From the NCBI GenBank assembly GCA_038251315.1, contig JBBSBK010000095.1:1-14775 (forward strand): a DNA stretch of 14,775 bases, written 5' to 3'. The notes beneath the pieces were generated by a model. The model had not been told where the DNA came from. It ran no database searches and was given only the letters and a program-made list of their open reading frames with translations. This document shows positions 13,944-14,775 of the stretch, piece by piece. The position numbers and the translations under genes are program-made. The stretch comes from JBBKXP01 sp038251315. GTDB lineage: Bacteria; Pseudomonadota; Alphaproteobacteria; Rhodobacterales; Rhodobacteraceae. Positions within the stretch are counted from its first letter, which is position 1. Every line of letters begins with the position of its first letter.

Positions 13944-14621
13944 ATGACCATCTTTATCGTCAATCCCAACAGCAGCCAGACGGTGACCGATGGCATCGAT
14001 CGCACGGTGGAACCGATGCGTGCCACATGCCCGGTGCCGATCGTTTGCCGCACGCTTGCCGAAGGGCCAAAGGGGATCGAGACCCAAGCCCATGTCGATG
14101 GGGTGGTGACGCCTTTGCTGGCGCATTGCGCGGCGCTGGAAGATCAGGCATCGGCCTTCGTCGTCGCCTGCTTTTCCGATCCCGGTCTGGCCGCCTTGCG
14201 CGAACAATCGAGCCGCCCGGTGCTGGGCATCGCCGAAAGCGCGGTGCTGACCGCGATGATGACGGGGCAGCGGTTCGGCATCATCTCGATCCTGTCGCGT
14301 TCGATCCCGCGTCATATGCGATATCTTGGCGCGATGGGGGTGATGGATCGGCTTGCGGGCGATTTGCCGCTGGAACTGGGTATCGCGGAACTCGCCGACC
14401 GGGATCGGACTTTCGCCCGGCTGAAAACCGTAGGCGCGGCACTGCGTGACGACAAGGGCGCCGACGTGGTGATCCTTGGTTGTGCCGGGATGACCGCGTT
14501 CCGCGCCGATCTTGAAGCCGAGCTTGGACGTCCCGTAATCGAACCTTGTCAGGCCGCCGCTGCGATGGCGATAGCAAGGCTCGCGCTGGCACGGGCAGAC
14601 GGAAAAGGAACCCGCGTATGA
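13944..14621 (+). CDS. Asp/Glu racemase superfamily protein, hydantoin-racemase type
   Basis: A 225-residue cofactor-independent racemase. The N-terminus MTIFIVNPNSSQTVTDGI is the typical hydantoin-racemase start. The two catalytic cysteines that act as acid and base are visible as VVACFSDPGL (C76) and VILGCAGM (C180). Known members interconvert D and L hydantoins or Asp/Glu; related enzymes are maleate isomerase and arylmalonate decarboxylase. AAAGGA five bases before the ATG at 13944 supports that start over an earlier in-frame ATG at 13887, which lies in the amidohydrolase gene. Its place after two amidohydrolases, one of them hydantoinase-like, strongly suggests a 5-substituted cyclic ureide or similar chiral imide in the pathway, which is inference. 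The stop overlaps the next start. Confidence 0.88.
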   Translation: MTIFIVNPNSSQTVTDGIDRTVEPMRATCPVPIVCRTLAEGPKGIETQAHVDGVVTPLLAHCAALEDQASAFVVACFSDPGLAALREQSSRPVLGIAESAVLTAMMTGQRFGIISILSRSIPRHMRYLGAMGVMDRLAGDLPLELGIAELADRDRTFARLKTVGAALRDDKGADVVILGCAGMTAFRADLEAELGRPVIEPCQAAAAMAIARLALARADGKGTRV

Positions 14622-14775
14622 CGAAACTGACCGCAGAAGCGAAGGGCGTCTATGTCATCGCCGTCACGCCTTTTCATGCCGATGGCGCGATCGACATGGG
14701 CAGCACAGACAGGATGGTCGATTTCTATCTGGAGGCTGGCGCGACGGGTCTAACTGTTCTGGGCATGATGGGCGA
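14618..14775 (+). CDS. Dihydrodipicolinate synthase/N-acetylneuraminate lyase-family protein, 5' part only
   Basis: The first 52 complete codons of a class I aldolase-type TIM-barrel enzyme; the gene runs off the window, and the active-site lysine and tyrosine are outside it. Visible are GVYVIAVTPFHADGAID, typical of the first barrel strand, and AGATGLTVLGMMGE, where DapA has GTTGE. The loss of both threonines, one of which belongs to the catalytic hydrogen-bond network of true DapA, argues against lysine biosynthesis and for a catabolic lyase, hydratase or aldolase. An AAGGAA seven bases upstream and the ATGA overlap with the racemase support the start. Its position suggests cleavage or dehydration of a late 2-oxo-acid intermediate. 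Confidence 0.87.
   Translation, partial: MTKLTAEAKGVYVIAVTPFHADGAIDMGSTDRMVDFYLEAGATGLTVLGMMG

Overview
The window looks like chromosome or large-plasmid DNA of a GC-rich proteobacterium, most likely an alphaproteobacterium. That placement rests on G/C-rich third codon positions, dense ATGA-coupled operon packing and the protein families present; no marker gene confirms it. No rRNA, tRNA, CRISPR array or phage gene is visible.

Left end (about 1-1970): an accessory-looking, more AT-rich stretch. It holds an ISAzo13-type insertion sequence with an intact DDE transposase (226-1464) and a small unrecognised ORF (1599-1802). Next come a PhzF-type isomerase (1971-2813, +) and, convergent to it with only 6 bp between the stop codons, a dihydropyrimidinase/D-hydantoinase-type amidohydrolase (2820-4235, -).

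Control region (4236-4341): the hydantoinase gene diverges from a GntR/FCD-family regulator (4342-5019, +). A 13-bp element, GTATAC-N-ATCGGC, lies here and again just before the next gene, a VOC/glyoxalase-fold protein (5110-5508). The regulator therefore probably controls both the divergent hydantoinase and the large rightward operon.

Operon (5110-14775, running off the window): VOC protein, periplasmic substrate-binding protein, two Dpp/Opp-type permeases, two Dpp/Opp-type ATPases, a second substrate-binding protein that has no signal peptide, an SsnA/TrzN-like amidohydrolase, a hydantoin-racemase-type Asp/Glu racemase, and the first 52 codons of a dihydrodipicolinate-synthase-family enzyme. 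From the second permease to the end, nearly every junction is a 4- or 8-bp overlap, which points to translational coupling.

Inferred logic: a complete ABC importer brings in a small cyclic amide or amidine-like N-compound. Two amidohydrolases open or deaminate it, a racemase interconverts enantiomers, and PhzF, VOC and DHDPS-family enzymes process the carbon skeleton. The set resembles hydantoin utilisation, but no N-carbamoyl-amino-acid amidohydrolase is present in the window, and the true substrate cannot be read from the sequence. The least ordinary elements are the leaderless substrate-binding protein, the repeated operator-like element, and the non-canonical active-site motifs in the second amidohydrolase and in the DHDPS-like protein.
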